Below are positions 63,982 through 64,000 of a DNA stretch of 64,000 bases, piece after piece. Under the pieces are notes generated by a model. It was given only the letters and a program-made list of their open reading frames with translations, did not search any database and was not told where the DNA came from. Position 1 is the first letter of the stretch. Each line of letters opens with the position of its first letter. The DNA comes from Achromobacter veterisilvae (GTDB lineage Bacteria; Pseudomonadota; Gammaproteobacteria; Burkholderiales; Burkholderiaceae_B), in assembly GCF_900496975.1 (NCBI RefSeq), contig NZ_UFQC01000031.1:1-64000 (forward strand), in the 5' to 3' direction. A program made the translations under genes and the position numbers.

Positions 63982-64000
63982 TCAGGCCTTCTGGCCGTGC
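63982..64000 (-). CDS. Possible last codons of an upstream gene
   Basis: The minus strand reads HGQKA then TGA (63982-63984), 25 bp before the DUF3426 start. This is too little to identify; prmA is the neighbour expected from gene order. Confidence 0.25.

Overview
The window is high-GC, densely coding DNA from a betaproteobacterium. Gene content and order point to the Alcaligenaceae, most likely Bordetella or Achromobacter: glyA-nrdR near ribD, argC next to rpsI-rplM, a lysine-rich histone H1-like protein ending in a WPFPTG-type tail, a Gram-negative dlt (dra-like) locus, a Bug-family binding protein and a large single-chain indolepyruvate oxidoreductase. This placement rests on gene content alone. 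Most genes are chromosomal housekeeping genes. No insertion sequence, prophage, plasmid or CRISPR array is visible.

Layout. 1-3.3 kb: a minus-strand signalling group of an RcsB-like response regulator, an EAL phosphodiesterase with a degenerate receiver-like front, and a hybrid histidine kinase cut by the window edge. 3.4-10.1 kb: a CPA1 Na+/H+ antiporter, tRNA-Ser(GGA) and the stress module yeaG-yeaH-spoVR. 10.1-10.9 kb: a gene-free stretch with one promoter-like site. 10.9-18 kb: ribD, a plus-strand isochorismatase/GlxA pair lodged between ribD and nrdR, then nrdR, glyA, a PEBP protein and tyrS. 18.2-24.2 kb: an M23 peptidase, anmK, erpA, a DUF6776 protein, argC, rpsI and rplM. 24.5-30.5 kb: a complete branched-chain amino-acid ABC system (livK then livHMGF, split by an intrinsic terminator) and an orphan Tat-exported TRAP binding protein.

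30.6-41 kb: pmbA, darP, an esterase, an ABC-importer operon ending in a cysteine hydrolase, a Pat-like acyl-CoA-synthetase/GNAT protein and gltX, followed by a cluster of GTGTCTGACAC repeats. 41-46.5 kb: an MFS carrier, a small lipoprotein, a LysR regulator divergent from a hydrolase/Bug pair, and an Lrp regulator. 46.6-54.6 kb: indolepyruvate ferredoxin oxidoreductase, then nrdAB behind two NrdR boxes; NrdR itself is encoded at 13.8 kb. 55-56.5 kb: the H1-like histone and YggT. 56.5-60.7 kb: a five-gene dltC-D-X-B-A operon on the minus strand. 61-64 kb: a glycine-zipper lipoprotein, a PfkB kinase and a zinc-ribbon DUF3426 protein.

The most notable find is the 69-residue membrane protein between dltD and dltB. 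Its last six residues, FQYQQF, match the FxYxxF tail of Gram-positive DltX, where the tyrosine relays D-alanine from the MBOAT protein DltB to DltD. This suggests the same relay in a Gram-negative envelope that has no teichoic acid. Other leads are paired palindromes ahead of the histone gene, the repeat cluster after gltX, two 20-nt repeats ahead of the ABC/hydrolase operon, and competing RNA structures between livK and livH. Coordinates, starts and motifs were read by eye; no search was run.
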